Notes under the pieces: generated by a model
Told to the model about the DNA's origin: nothing
Seen by the model: the letters and a program-made list of their open reading frames with translations, nothing else
Database searches by the model: none
From: Selaginella moellendorffii
Taxonomy: Eukaryota; Streptophyta; Lycopodiopsida; Selaginellales; Selaginellaceae
Length of the DNA: 64,000 nt
Reading direction: 5' to 3'
Assembly: GCF_000143415.4 (NCBI RefSeq)
Contig: NW_003314319.1
Coordinates: 958,365 to 1,022,364 of the forward strand
Translations under genes and position numbers: made by a program
Part shown: positions 11,101-20,415 of the stretch, in pieces
How positions within the stretch are numbered: the first letter of the stretch is position 1
Layout of the letters: the number at the start of each line of letters is the position of its first letter

Positions 11101-11407
11101 CTGTAAGTAGCTGCTATTCCAAGCTTTTGATACTTACGTTTGGCTCGGATTAACGCAGGGGTTGCCTCTCACTCTGCGCATCGAGCGTGAGAAGCGGATC
11201 CAGGCCGTGTACATCCAGGGCGCTGCAACGAAAATGCAGGCTCTCGTGAGAGGTTTCCTGGCGAGGATAAGAGCCGGCAAAGGTGGTGCTGCTGTGAGCA
11301 AAACCGAGGTGGCAGCTCAACAAGAATTGGAATCGACAAGGAGCAAACCCGAGGTGGTAGAGATTGCCAGGGACGTGAGAGGCGAAGCTCTCCTGGTGGG
11401 AGAATAG
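5135..11407 (+). CDS. Four-domain voltage-gated (Ca2+-type) cation channel
   Basis: I assembled 23 exons that stay in frame to give about 1695 residues: 5135-5214, 5287-5509, 5559-5683, 5734-5883, 5932-6039, 6102-6219, 6269-6393, 6440-6539, 6588-6659, 6720-6786, 6840-6943, 7003-7411, 7468-7557, 7609-7751, 7797-8041, 8091-8217, 8268-8999, 9053-10036, 10100-10450, 10499-10785, 10841-10933, 10997-11102, 11159-11407. There are four homologous six-helix repeats. S4-like segments include RVFRGLLALK (I), LRPFRFVVRFTGLR (III) and ARVFCIIPHVARARVIMR (IV); repeat II is weaker. Pore motifs are TLEGW (E372), TTAESW (E703), STFDNW (D1174) and TTLDNW (D1456). After repeat IV come an EF-hand-like FDPNATGYIG and an IQ motif (KMQALVRGFLARIR, about residues 1638-1651). 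This is the animal/algal CaV architecture, not a plant TPC (two repeats). The weakest splice choice is the GTTTGG donor at 10934. A role in the flagellate sperm is inferred. Confidence 0.88.
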
Positions 11408-11501
11408 TGGTGCAGTCGCAGTTTTGTATATATTGATTTAGAGGAGAAATATGTGAAACGACGTGGAGGTGAGACGTTCGAATACCAAAACGCTTCGGAA
11501 A

Positions 11502-11735
11502 TTAAAAGTTCGAACGTTCTATCTTGAGATTGGGGTGGTACTCAAGCCAAGGTGGAATTTTCATGCCTTCCGGGCAGTCTAGCCTTTTCAGCCTGGGAAA
11601 TGCGCCCTGGCTGTGATTGTGGGACCACAGTGCCTCGTTATGTATCACGCTTTGCCCCGAAATGTGAAGAAATTTCAAACCTGGTAATGATGAAATGGAT
11701 GATGGAATGATACTCTTATCACTGATGAGGGACAA
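11502..11735 (-). pseudogene. NLR-type leucine-rich repeat 3' fragment
   Basis: An open stretch of about 77 codons reads as the end of a plant disease-resistance LRR: SSISSLPGLKFLHISGQ, then FPRLKRLDCPEGMKIPPWLE and a stop. No NB-ARC or further LRRs are found upstream on the minus strand, where the sequence becomes AT-rich. It is therefore a truncated remnant. The match to NLR C-termini is by pattern and not certain. Confidence 0.5.
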
Positions 11736-11899
11736 GGTTTTTTATATTAGTCATTGCATCATGTGATTATATCATGCAACTCTATATTTGACTTCTTTAC
11801 AAGTTGATGCCTTTGTAAATGGAAGTTAACAATTGCACTCTCTTTAACAGACTACCAAATGTTAATTTTAATAGGGTTGGATTTGAGAATATATCAATT

Positions 11900-14610
11900 G
11901 TAAGCTTTTAAATTTAGACTTCCTAAAATATCACCCAATTTAGTATTATTCAAATTTAAGGACATTTAACCCTAAGTATTTCAAGATCCTTACTCAATTT
12001 GAAAAAAGGGTGTGTTCCTATTTATATGCTTTTTCCCTTTATATTTAAACTTATATAGATCATCTTTTGAGCCATTCTCTTTGTTTTTTTACACCACCTT
12101 AAAGCATTAACAATTGTAAATATAATGTAAATATTAGTCATTTTCACTACTGACAAAAAAATTTCACTATAATCCACCTCTTTGACTTAAGTGAAACCTT
12201 TAGTCACCAAGCAAGCTTTGTTATGAATGGTATTATTGGTTGATTATGAGTTCTCTTGAACACCCATTTATGATCAATAAGTTTTCAATCAAAAGGCATA
12301 AAACAGTATTCAAAAGCCTTGATGGCATTTGTCCAAGATTAGGATTTGCCCCTAGTTAGCCTCATGGTACATTATGGGATTTGATTGTCTACAAACATAC
12401 ATAATTCAACTTCATCATTGGTAAGCAAGGATGTTATGTCTTCAAGCATCTTTTGAAAGGCTTATTGCACACATGGACCTTCCAAGATTGAGGTAACCTC
12501 CATGCCCTGTGCAACAAACAAAAACTTAGGATTGAGAACTTTTTCTTCTTTTTGCTCCCATTGGGGGGGGCAGGGGGGGTTTGCTGCCCAATTACACCAA
12601 GAAGACCTCCCACTCCCCACCAAAGGGCTATAGTAGTGGTAGATATCCTTTTCCCCTCCCTTACTTTGGTTTTTGGGTTTTGGTGCAAGCTAAGGGTGGT
12701 GGCAACCATACCTAAACACCCACTCCCACTAAATCAATGTTAATCCTCTCTCTATAGTTGGTCCCTCCCCCCTCCCTAGTAGTGGTTGATTGGGCATTTT
12801 AACTAGCATGATCCTTAGGGTCATTAGCTGACATTATTGGATCATTAATAATAGCCATAGAATGAGTGGGACAAGTAGATTTTTGTCAACAAACTTAATT
12901 GACATTACATCTAATGGTTGTTTGTATAAAAAGTCATTTTCATCAAAGACAATGTCTATACTAAACATTGTCTCTTTAGTGGTGGGATCCTATAATTTGT
13001 AAACTTTCTAACTATGCTCATTGTCATGAGCATATCCTACAAAATATGAGTTTGACTTTTTGGATCAAGTTTTTTGTAGAGGATGTGTGCATAACCTGTG
13101 CAACCAAAGACTTAGAAATGATAGACATTACGTTTTATGTCAGTTCAAGTTTCTTTAGGAGTTTTTCCTTTAAGTGTGACCGTGAGTAGTTAAGTTTGAA
13201 TATGCATGGCTATTGCAACTGTCTTCTACTAAAATTCTTTGTCAAACTTGCTCCCAACAAGGAGGCTGTGAGCAACATTCACCAACATCCAATTCTTACA
13301 CTCCACAACACCATTTTTCTGTGAGGTGTAGCAAGTGGTCACTTATGCTAGATACATGCTGCGTGGCAAATATCTCTAAAAGCATTGCTGACATACTCTT
13401 TTCTGCCATCTGTATAGAAGTCTTCCCAATCTTCATCTTGAATATGGCCTTGTATAGCTAAAAAGCCTCCACAACCTCAGCATAAAAAAAAAATGCATGC
13501 TTTTTCAACTGAAATCATCAATCACTGTTATAATATATTTCACACCAAAATGATTGAGCACTTCTATTAGTCCACAAAGGTCCGAATGGATCAACTCTAG
13601 AGGCTAGGATGATCATAGTGTAGACAAAGCAAAGATTCTATGATGGTGTTTCCCCAACATGCATGATTCTCAAAAAGTATAAATGAAGCTAATATTTAGA
13701 TGAAGTTTGATTACCATCTTCTTCAGAAGGATATCTTGGAGAGCTTTATAGCTGGCATGACTAAAATGACAATGCCAAATATAGGCACTGCTCTCTGAAT
13801 TTTTAGTCTCAAAATTTGTTTGTGGTAATATAACCGAAAGGGGATATTTCATATAAGTTTTCCCATGCAATAGTGTTTGCCCCATCATGTAAAAGCTTTG
13901 TTTGTCCATAAAAGTGACACGATTGTCATTGAAGACAACAACACTGTTTTCCTTTTATTCCAAGGTTTGTTACAACATCTATAGCATTTGGGCAATTGCA
14001 AGCCCAATGCCCAAATTCCTGGCACAACTTGCAATGGTCTTGACCAATGTGTGTTTCTTGTTTGCTGCAAAGAGTCCTACCAGCATGCCCTCCATGCTGG
14101 TGTAGAGTGGAGGCCGCTCCACCACCATATGAGATGCATCTTCCTTCCCCACAATGGCCTCCACTGTCACGTCCACAGCCTCCATGGCTGCCACCAACAG
14201 CCTCCAACCTCCTCACAAACATGGTGCAATGCACCTTATAACTTTGGGACCTCTCTCTATTCAGCAAGGAAGCGTTCACCAACTTTGTTACTGTTTCATC
14301 AAATGAAAGGTTTGGCTCCCACATCAATGCCTTGGCAACGTCATCCCAGTCTCTCAAAAGTGACTTGGAGAGCTTCACATTCTGCACGGAGTCAAAAACC
14401 TTATGGTCCTTGCCTTGAGAAGCTAAATCTGCATATAGCCCAGAGAGTCCACATGCTATTGCATATCCTCACCATCCTAAAAAGTGCAAACCTTTAAGAC
14501 TGAATGGATCTTCATCAATTCTATATCAAACTTCTTGCTATATAAATCATTGAGCCATGTCTAGAAATGAGCCCACACCCTAATTTTCCGTATTAAAGGA
14601 CCTTTTGGCT
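11900..14610 (-). mobile_element. Decayed Ty1/copia LTR retrotransposon
   Basis: Minus-strand translation shows, in the expected order and broken by many stops and frame changes: a gag region (14387-13926) with a CCHC zinc knuckle CKLCQEFGHWACNC; a GAG-pre-integrase segment (13909-13670) with YIWHCHFSHASYKALQ; integrase remnants near 13600-13050 including a TDGRKEYVS-like block; and reverse-transcriptase remnants near 12400-12200 including DHKWVFKRTHN. The gag-integrase-RT order is that of Ty1/copia. I could not define LTRs or target-site duplications. The region is AT-rich with no intact frame, so the element is dead. It ends just upstream of LIG4. Confidence 0.75.
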
Positions 14611-14657
14611 CCACCATTTATAGGGCAGAAGAATATACTGTGCATGTAGTCATTCAG

Positions 14658-14673
14658 ATTTTAGGGTTCTTGG
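14658..14673 (+). promoter_or_regulatory. 5'-leader ATTTTAGGGTTCTTGG motif
   Basis: This is the exact 16-mer also found before RAD5A. It lies 30 nt before the LIG4 ATG at 14704 and directly beside the decayed copia element. Function is inferred from recurrence. Confidence 0.5.
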
Positions 14674-14703
14674 TGGGCAGCAGCGTGATGATCACGGGGC
14701 CTG

Positions 14704-17700
14704 ATGGGGGAGAACACGGTGAGATTCAGCGCCGTCAGCGACATGCTGGAGCGCATTTCCAAGAGCAAGAAGCTGCCGGTGAAGCGCAAGACCTTCCGCA
14801 CCTTTCTGGATCACTTCTACACCGATCGCGAGTATTTCAGCGTGATGCGCCTAGTTCTTCCGGAGCTGGACAGGGAGCGCGGCAACTACGGCCTCAAGGA
14901 ATCGGTGCTGGCCAAGTGCCTCGCCGACGCGCTGGGCCTGGCCAAGGGATCCAGCGACGCCGACAAGCTCGTCAACTGGCGCAAAGGTGGGTCGAGCGTC
15001 GGGAAGAATGCCGGTAACTTTGCGCTGGTCGCCGCCGAGATCGTGGGCAGCCGCCAGAGCCACACCTCGGGCGGCCTCACCGTCAAGCGCGTGAACGAGC
15101 TCCTGGATCAGCTGGCCGAGGTGAAGAGCCGCGAGGAGAAATCCAAGGTCCTGGCGGAGTTCATCAACAAGACCAATCCCGTGGAGATGAAGTGGCTGGT
15201 GATGATCATCCTCAAGGATCTCAAGCTGGGCATCAGCGAGAAGACCGTCTTCAAGGAGTTCCACCCCGACGCCGACGAGGTGTACAACAAGACGTGCGAT
15301 CTCAAGCTGGTTTGCGAGAAGCTGGTGGATCCCAAGGTGCGATTCAAGCGCCAGGACATCGAGGTTGGCAAGGCGGTGAGGCCGCAGCTCGCGTCCCGGG
15401 TGAAGAACGCCGAGGATGCGTGGAAGAGGATGAGGGGGAAGAGGGTGATCGCCGAGTGTAAGTTCGATGGTGATCGCTGCCAGGTCCATAAGGATGGGAA
15501 CGAGGTCCACTTCTTCTCCAGGAGCTCCATCGATCACGTCGAGTTTGCCGCGGCCATGAGCAGCGTTATCTGCGAGAACGTCAAGGCGTCGAAGTGTATC
15601 CTCGACGGGGAGATGGTGGTGTGGAACCGAGTGACGAACAAGTTTGCCGAGTTTGGGACAATTCATGCGGTGGCCAAGAATGCCAAGGATGGCGTCCAGA
15701 GCGACGAGCAGCTTTGCTACATCGTCTTCGACATTCTCTACCTGGACGATTGCAGCGTGATTCACCAGCCTCTCTGCGAGCGACAGAAGCTGCTCGAGCA
15801 GAAGGTGACGACTGTCCCTGGGCGGCTCGAGCTGCTTCAGCCGGATCGGAGGAACTGCGGTGGCCAGCTCTGGTCGATCACTCCACAGTCCGCTGCCGAC
15901 GTCGAGAAGTTCTTCCTGATGACCGTGGATAACAGGGAGGAGGGAATCGTCGTCAAGGACTTCGATTCCAAGTGGGAGCCTGGGGACAGGAGTGGAAAGT
16001 GGATGAAGCTCAAGCCCGACTACGTGAAGGAGAGCGAGATGGATGTGCTGATCATTGGTGGCTACTATGGATCGGGACGGCGGGGTGGTGATGTGGCTCA
16101 GTTTCTTCTCGGCATTGCCGAGCGTCCAGCGAGCGGGTATCCGACCAAGTTCCACTCGTTTTGCAAGGTTGGCACGGGGCTCAGCGATGAAGAGTGCCGA
16201 GTTTTGGTTGACAAACTAAGGCCGTATTTCAGAAAATATGACAAGAACACCAAGCCTCCGAGTTACTACGTGGTGACTAACAACGCCAAGGAGCGCCCGG
16301 ACGTGTGGATCGAGCAGCCGGACAAGTCTGTGCTCCTGGAGGTGAAGAGCGATATCCGAAAGATCAAGTCGGAGGTGTTTGCCTCGCCTTACAGCCTCCG
16401 CTTTCCAAGAGTTACCAGGGTCCGGTACGACAAGCCTTGGAACGAGTGCTTGGATATCCAGGAGCTTGTGAGGATGGTGGCGGAGGACGCAGGTGCTGGT
16501 GTAAATGGAGATGGTGATGGCGGCCGGAAGAAGAAACAGGAGAGGGCTCCCAAGAAGAAAGCTCCAAAGCTTCCTTTGCTGGCGCCTCATATGCAGCAAA
16601 CAGACGTTTCCGGTGTGAAGAAGGTGTCCGACATGCTCAGCGGCCTGGTCTTCTTCCTGGTGAATTTCAAGCTCGAGGAGAAGGAGAGGTTCCACAAGCT
16701 GGTGGCCGAGTATGGAGGGAAGTTTTCGATGAACTTGAATGGCGACGTAACTCACGTCCTTGCCGAGAGTCCGAAGGGCCTTCTGTACGAGACCGCAACC
16801 AAGCGAGGGGACGTGATCCATTCCTCGTGGTTTATGGACTCGATTGCTGCGAAGGAGCTCCTTCCGCTCAGGCCCAAGTACATGCTTCACCTCTCGTACA
16901 AAACGAGGGAGACTCTCAAGGACACTTTGGACGAGTTTGGAGATCACTACTTTGTGGAAGTGGACGAGGCAGACATGAAGCAGCTGTTTGGACGCATGCG
17001 AGTCGAGGACCTCTCAGTGAACGAGAAAGACGTGGACGAGCACAGGGGCAGCCTTGGCGACAGGAAGAACATCTTTGAAGGCTGCTCGTTCTACTTTTAC
17101 TATCCTCGCGAGGCGGCAGTAGCAGATGAAGCGATGATTGCTGGAGTCGTTCTCAGGAGGCTGGAAGTGGAAGTGGAATTGCGCAAGGGTGCTGTGAAGC
17201 CGTCTCTTGCTGGAGCGACTCATATGATCGTGTTCTGGGACAGCGAAAGGGATCACAGTGAAGCCGGTCTCTCTTTCTCGGAGAACAAGCTGGTTTCAAG
17301 CAAGAAGCTGAGAGTCTTGAGTCACAGATGGTTGGAGGAGGCGCTGAGGAGGGACAGTGTTCCTCCGGAGGACGATTACGACGTGAGGCAGGCTTTGGGA
17401 TCTCGGCTGGTGGAAGAGTCTCCTCCACGACAAGAAGAAGAACCAGAGCTTTTGAAAGAAAACTCGGAGCATGAAGCCGGAGATGAAGAGCAGGATGAGG
17501 AGAGGGTGAGTGTTTTTGATACTCTAGTTTTGGAAGAGATGGACGGGCCGGAGAACGAAGAACTCCCACCGAAGAAGAAGCGGCACTTGCAAGGGATGGC
17601 TACCCCGACTCTGGCGAAGACGCTCACTTTGCCAACTACATCATCGAGTTTGGACTTGTGGCCTACCACGCAAGAAGCTGGAGCAAATCCGACACTGGTG

Positions 17701-18222
17701 ATCTCGGAGACTTTGAAGCTTCCAAGTTTCGAGCCACAGAAGTTAGCAGCTTGCTCGGAAACTTTGAAGCTTCCAAGTCTTGAGCCACGGAAGTTAGCAG
17801 CTTGCTCGGAGACATTGAAACTTCCCGAAACTCCTCCAGCGACAGTGATCACCGAGACTGTGAAGCTTCCGAGCTTTGAGCCGGACAAGGCGTTTGACAA
17901 CTTGCTGGCGGATTTTGCGTTCCTTCCCTCGATCACAAGGGAAGCTCCTGCGAAAGGATTTGCAGCTCCACAGCAAAACAAGCCACGGATAGTTCAAGAG
18001 GAAGTAGCGAAGGAAGACACAGCGATGAAGAAGAGCAAAGCAAGCTACAAGATAGAAGTTCCTGTGGAAGGATTTGCTGGAGGATTTGCTGCTCCACAGC
18101 GAAACGAGCCAGGGGCGTTTCAAGAGAATGGCAGCTCCTCCCGGGAAGAAATAGCGATGCCCATGCCCGCCAAGAAGAAGAACAAAACAAGCCTCAAGGA
18201 TGTGGTTCGCAACTTACTGTAA
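14704..18222 (+). CDS. LIG4: DNA ligase 4 (non-homologous end joining)
   Basis: A single uninterrupted frame of 1172 codons. Domains in order: N-terminal DNA-binding domain (to about 210); adenylation domain with catalytic Lys253 in AECKFDGDR; EGIVVKDFDS and WMKLKPDYV motifs; an OB-fold; BRCT 1 from about 640 (VSDMLSGLVFFLVNF) and BRCT 2 from about 788 (NIFEGCSFYFYY) flanking the XRCC4-binding linker. This is the LIG4 arrangement. The enzyme seals double-strand breaks with XRCC4 in the nucleus by ATP-dependent adenylation. A C-terminal tail of about 250 residues carries tandem 17-residue units with ETLKLPS cores (about 1000-1065) and Lys-rich blocks that could be nuclear signals. The total absence of introns is odd, since plant LIG4 genes normally have many; a retrocopy is possible. 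Confidence 0.95.
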   Translation: MGENTVRFSAVSDMLERISKSKKLPVKRKTFRTFLDHFYTDREYFSVMRLVLPELDRERGNYGLKESVLAKCLADALGLAKGSSDADKLVNWRKGGSSVGKNAGNFALVAAEIVGSRQSHTSGGLTVKRVNELLDQLAEVKSREEKSKVLAEFINKTNPVEMKWLVMIILKDLKLGISEKTVFKEFHPDADEVYNKTCDLKLVCEKLVDPKVRFKRQDIEVGKAVRPQLASRVKNAEDAWKRMRGKRVIAECKFDGDRCQVHKDGNEVHFFSRSSIDHVEFAAAMSSVICENVKASKCILDGEMVVWNRVTNKFAEFGTIHAVAKNAKDGVQSDEQLCYIVFDILYLDDCSVIHQPLCERQKLLEQKVTTVPGRLELLQPDRRNCGGQLWSITPQSAADVEKFFLMTVDNREEGIVVKDFDSKWEPGDRSGKWMKLKPDYVKESEMDVLIIGGYYGSGRRGGDVAQFLLGIAERPASGYPTKFHSFCKVGTGLSDEECRVLVDKLRPYFRKYDKNTKPPSYYVVTNNAKERPDVWIEQPDKSVLLEVKSDIRKIKSEVFASPYSLRFPRVTRVRYDKPWNECLDIQELVRMVAEDAGAGVNGDGDGGRKKKQERAPKKKAPKLPLLAPHMQQTDVSGVKKVSDMLSGLVFFLVNFKLEEKERFHKLVAEYGGKFSMNLNGDVTHVLAESPKGLLYETATKRGDVIHSSWFMDSIAAKELLPLRPKYMLHLSYKTRETLKDTLDEFGDHYFVEVDEADMKQLFGRMRVEDLSVNEKDVDEHRGSLGDRKNIFEGCSFYFYYPREAAVADEAMIAGVVLRRLEVEVELRKGAVKPSLAGATHMIVFWDSERDHSEAGLSFSENKLVSSKKLRVLSHRWLEEALRRDSVPPEDDYDVRQALGSRLVEESPPRQEEEPELLKENSEHEAGDEEQDEERVSVFDTLVLEEMDGPENEELPPKKKRHLQGMATPTLAKTLTLPTTSSSLDLWPTTQEAGANPTLVISETLKLPSFEPQKLAACSETLKLPSLEPRKLAACSETLKLPETPPATVITETVKLPSFEPDKAFDNLLADFAFLPSITREAPAKGFAAPQQNKPRIVQEEVAKEDTAMKKSKASYKIEVPVEGFAGGFAAPQRNEPGAFQENGSSSREEIAMPMPAKKKNKTSLKDVVRNLL

Positions 18223-18538
18223 ATTATCATGTATTTAATTAATCCTGATTATGTAACTTGGTTTAGTAAAAAAACGGGTTTAATTTGGATAATGCGGGTG
18301 AATCTTATCCAACGGCTCGTGGCTACGCCACGTGGCATTCTTTACTTTTCCTTGGTGTCTACGTCACTTCTAGCAGTGCTAGTACTACTGTTTGGTGGAT
18401 TGACCTCGAGCGATCGGCGCGGAGGATCCTCTTTGGGTTTGGGTATGATGCTAGGAGTTCGCTAGATCAGACCGAGAGCTAGTTTAATTGGAGGAATTGG
18501 ATACAGGGCTTTGGATCGATCGACTTGCAGGATCGGTA
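18223..18538. other. LIG4-USP intergenic region
   Basis: Contains the LIG4 3' flank and the promoter and leader of the universal stress protein gene. No further gene or element is recognised. Confidence 0.4.
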
Positions 18539-19285
18539 ATGGCGACGGCGCATGAGAGACGGGTGGGAGTGGCCATGGATTTCTCCGAGGGCAGCAAGGC
18601 CGCGCTGAAATGGACAGTGGAGAATGTGGTGCGCGGGGGCGACTACTTGATACTCTTCATGGTGGTGAAGACTGAGCTCGAAGGGAAGTCGCAGCTCTGG
18701 GAGCAAGGCGGATCACGTAAGCCCGCGATTTCTCATTCTTCTTCTTTTCTTTCTAAAGTGATCGCTGTGGCTTGTGATAGCTCTGATCCCCCTGTGCGAT
18801 CTGGGCGAAGGGCAGATCTTGAAAGGCTATGGCGTCACTCCAGACGCGGAAGTCGTGACGCTTCTGGAGCAAGTCGCGCGAGAGAAAAATGCACGTACAC
18901 ATCTCCTCGATCGATCGATCGATTCATATATGTGTGGGTTTTGCTAATGCTTTGCACTGTCGCTCTGCCAGATCGTGGTGGTGGGAAAGGTCTACTACGG
19001 TGATCCTCGCGAGAAACTTTGCGATGCTGCCACTGATTTCCCGCTGAGTTGCATGGTCGTGGGAAGCCGCGGCCTCGGCCCTCTCAAACGGTAAGAGACC
19101 ATCTCCTATCCTGGAAGATCATAGATCACAGATCACAGACACGCTACGTGAGAGAGAAAGAGTGATCATATCTATCCATGACCGACGGGTTTGTGATTGT
19201 TTCTTGGATCAGTGCAATCCTGGGGAGCGTCAGCAACTACGTGGTGAACACCGCCCAGTGCCCAGTTACGGTGGTGAAGCACTAG
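18539..19285 (+). CDS. Universal stress protein (USP) domain protein
   Basis: Four exons (18539-18716, 18781-18890, 18972-19090, 19213-19285) give 159 residues. It starts RRVGVAMDFSEGSKAALKW, continues with SPLIPLCDLGEG and KVYYGDPREKL, and ends with the nucleotide-binding signature VVGSRGLGPLKRAILGSVSN and CPVTVVKH. The G-2x-G-9x-G(S/T) pattern marks the ATP-binding UspA subgroup. These soluble proteins respond to stress in plants; the partner is unknown. The start at 18539 is the first true ATG in frame. The second intron only keeps frame if its donor is GC (AAT|GCACGT at 18891); the nearby GT would break the frame. Confidence 0.85.
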
Positions 19286-19429
19286 ATCAAGACCATTGTT
19301 ATAGAACGCGTTCTCGATCGTTAAATCGTTAAACGCAGTGCCGTATATGGCGTATTTCTTTCAAGATTCTCTTCGCAGATTTAAGGCAAGAAAATCCTTG
19401 CCCTACGATCCCCATGATTACATTGAAGC

Positions 19430-20163
19430 ATGTCACCTCCTCCAGCAAAGAAGGTAAGTTTATATTGTTTCCATCGTCTGCTCGCAAGCAATGAACGAAA
19501 GTTAACGCATTGGATGATCGCCAGAAGAAGAGCGGGGGGAGGAAGAAGATCCCAATCAAGTTCATCACAGACCCCGAGGCGAGGAAGAGCTGCTTCAAGA
19601 AACGCGTCGGGGGCCTGTTCAAAAAGGCGTGGGAGATCAATCTCCTGGCCAACCCCGTGGTGGAGCTTTTAGTCTACCACGAGGAGACGAAGAAGTTCTA
19701 CCGCTTTGTCAGCACTGACGGGGAGCCCGACTTGAAGCTCTTGCCGGCGTCCATGGCGAGGGTGATCAAGCAGCATCGCGAGGAGATGAATAATGCAAAC
19801 GCGTCTGGAGAGGATCGAGGCTCGCCTGATCCAAGCTCGCCCTCGACAGATACTAGCGCTTTGGAATCGAGCTCGAGCCAAGGAGGGGGCGACGAGGAGT
19901 GTGATGATGATGATGATGAGGAGGAGGAGGAGTGTGAGGATTGGCAGCAACTGTTTATGAAAGAAGAGAATTTGCAATTCCAGGGTGGTGGTGTCTTGCA
20001 ACCTCAAGGACAAGAACAAGACCATGTGTTTGGGAGCAATAACACGCAAGTTGATCCAATGCATCACATCAAACTGGAGTCCGGAGAGATCCAAAACCTT
20101 GACAACGTTGTCCTGGATGATTTCGACGTGAGCGAGTGGCTTCTGGAGGGCCCAAGTGAGTGA
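19430..20163 (+). CDS. Type I (SRF-like) MADS-box transcription factor
   Basis: Two exons: an 8-codon first exon (19430-19453) and 19525-20163, giving 220 residues. The MADS domain occupies about residues 12-68: GRKKIPIKFITDPEARKSCF, then KKRVGGLFKKAWEINLLAN and VVELLVYHEETKKFYRF. No keratin-like K domain follows, so it is type I (M-type, SRF-like), not MIKC. After the domain comes a Ser-rich linker, an Asp/Glu run (about 150-162) and a Gln-rich region, which resemble an acidic activation segment. MADS proteins bind CArG boxes as dimers in the nucleus. Type I genes in plants often act in gametophyte and seed development; the role here is unknown. Confidence 0.85.
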
Positions 20164-20415
20164 AAGCATCAGGACTCTTCTTCTGTCTCATGTTTTAAGT
20201 ACATGTTTTAAGCTATGGCGATAGACTTTCAAAGGCAGACTAGCCAACGTGGTGCTATTCACGTCGTACGATCTCCCGAGCAAGAATCCTGTGCTTCTTG
20301 TTGGGTGGCCTGTAGATTTCAAAGCTCCGGGAACGAATAAAGAATGCCTCCCACGCGTCTCACGCGATCCATCAGTTGAAAAGCACTGGAGATCACAGCT
20401 TACCATCAGTAGATC

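Noticed and set aside
13213-13461. 82-codon plus-strand frame
   Set aside because: Antisense of copia integrase remnants.
14851-16155. 434-codon minus-strand frame
   Set aside because: Antisense shadow of LIG4; Leu/His-rich composition typical of the reverse of GC-rich coding DNA, with no known domain.
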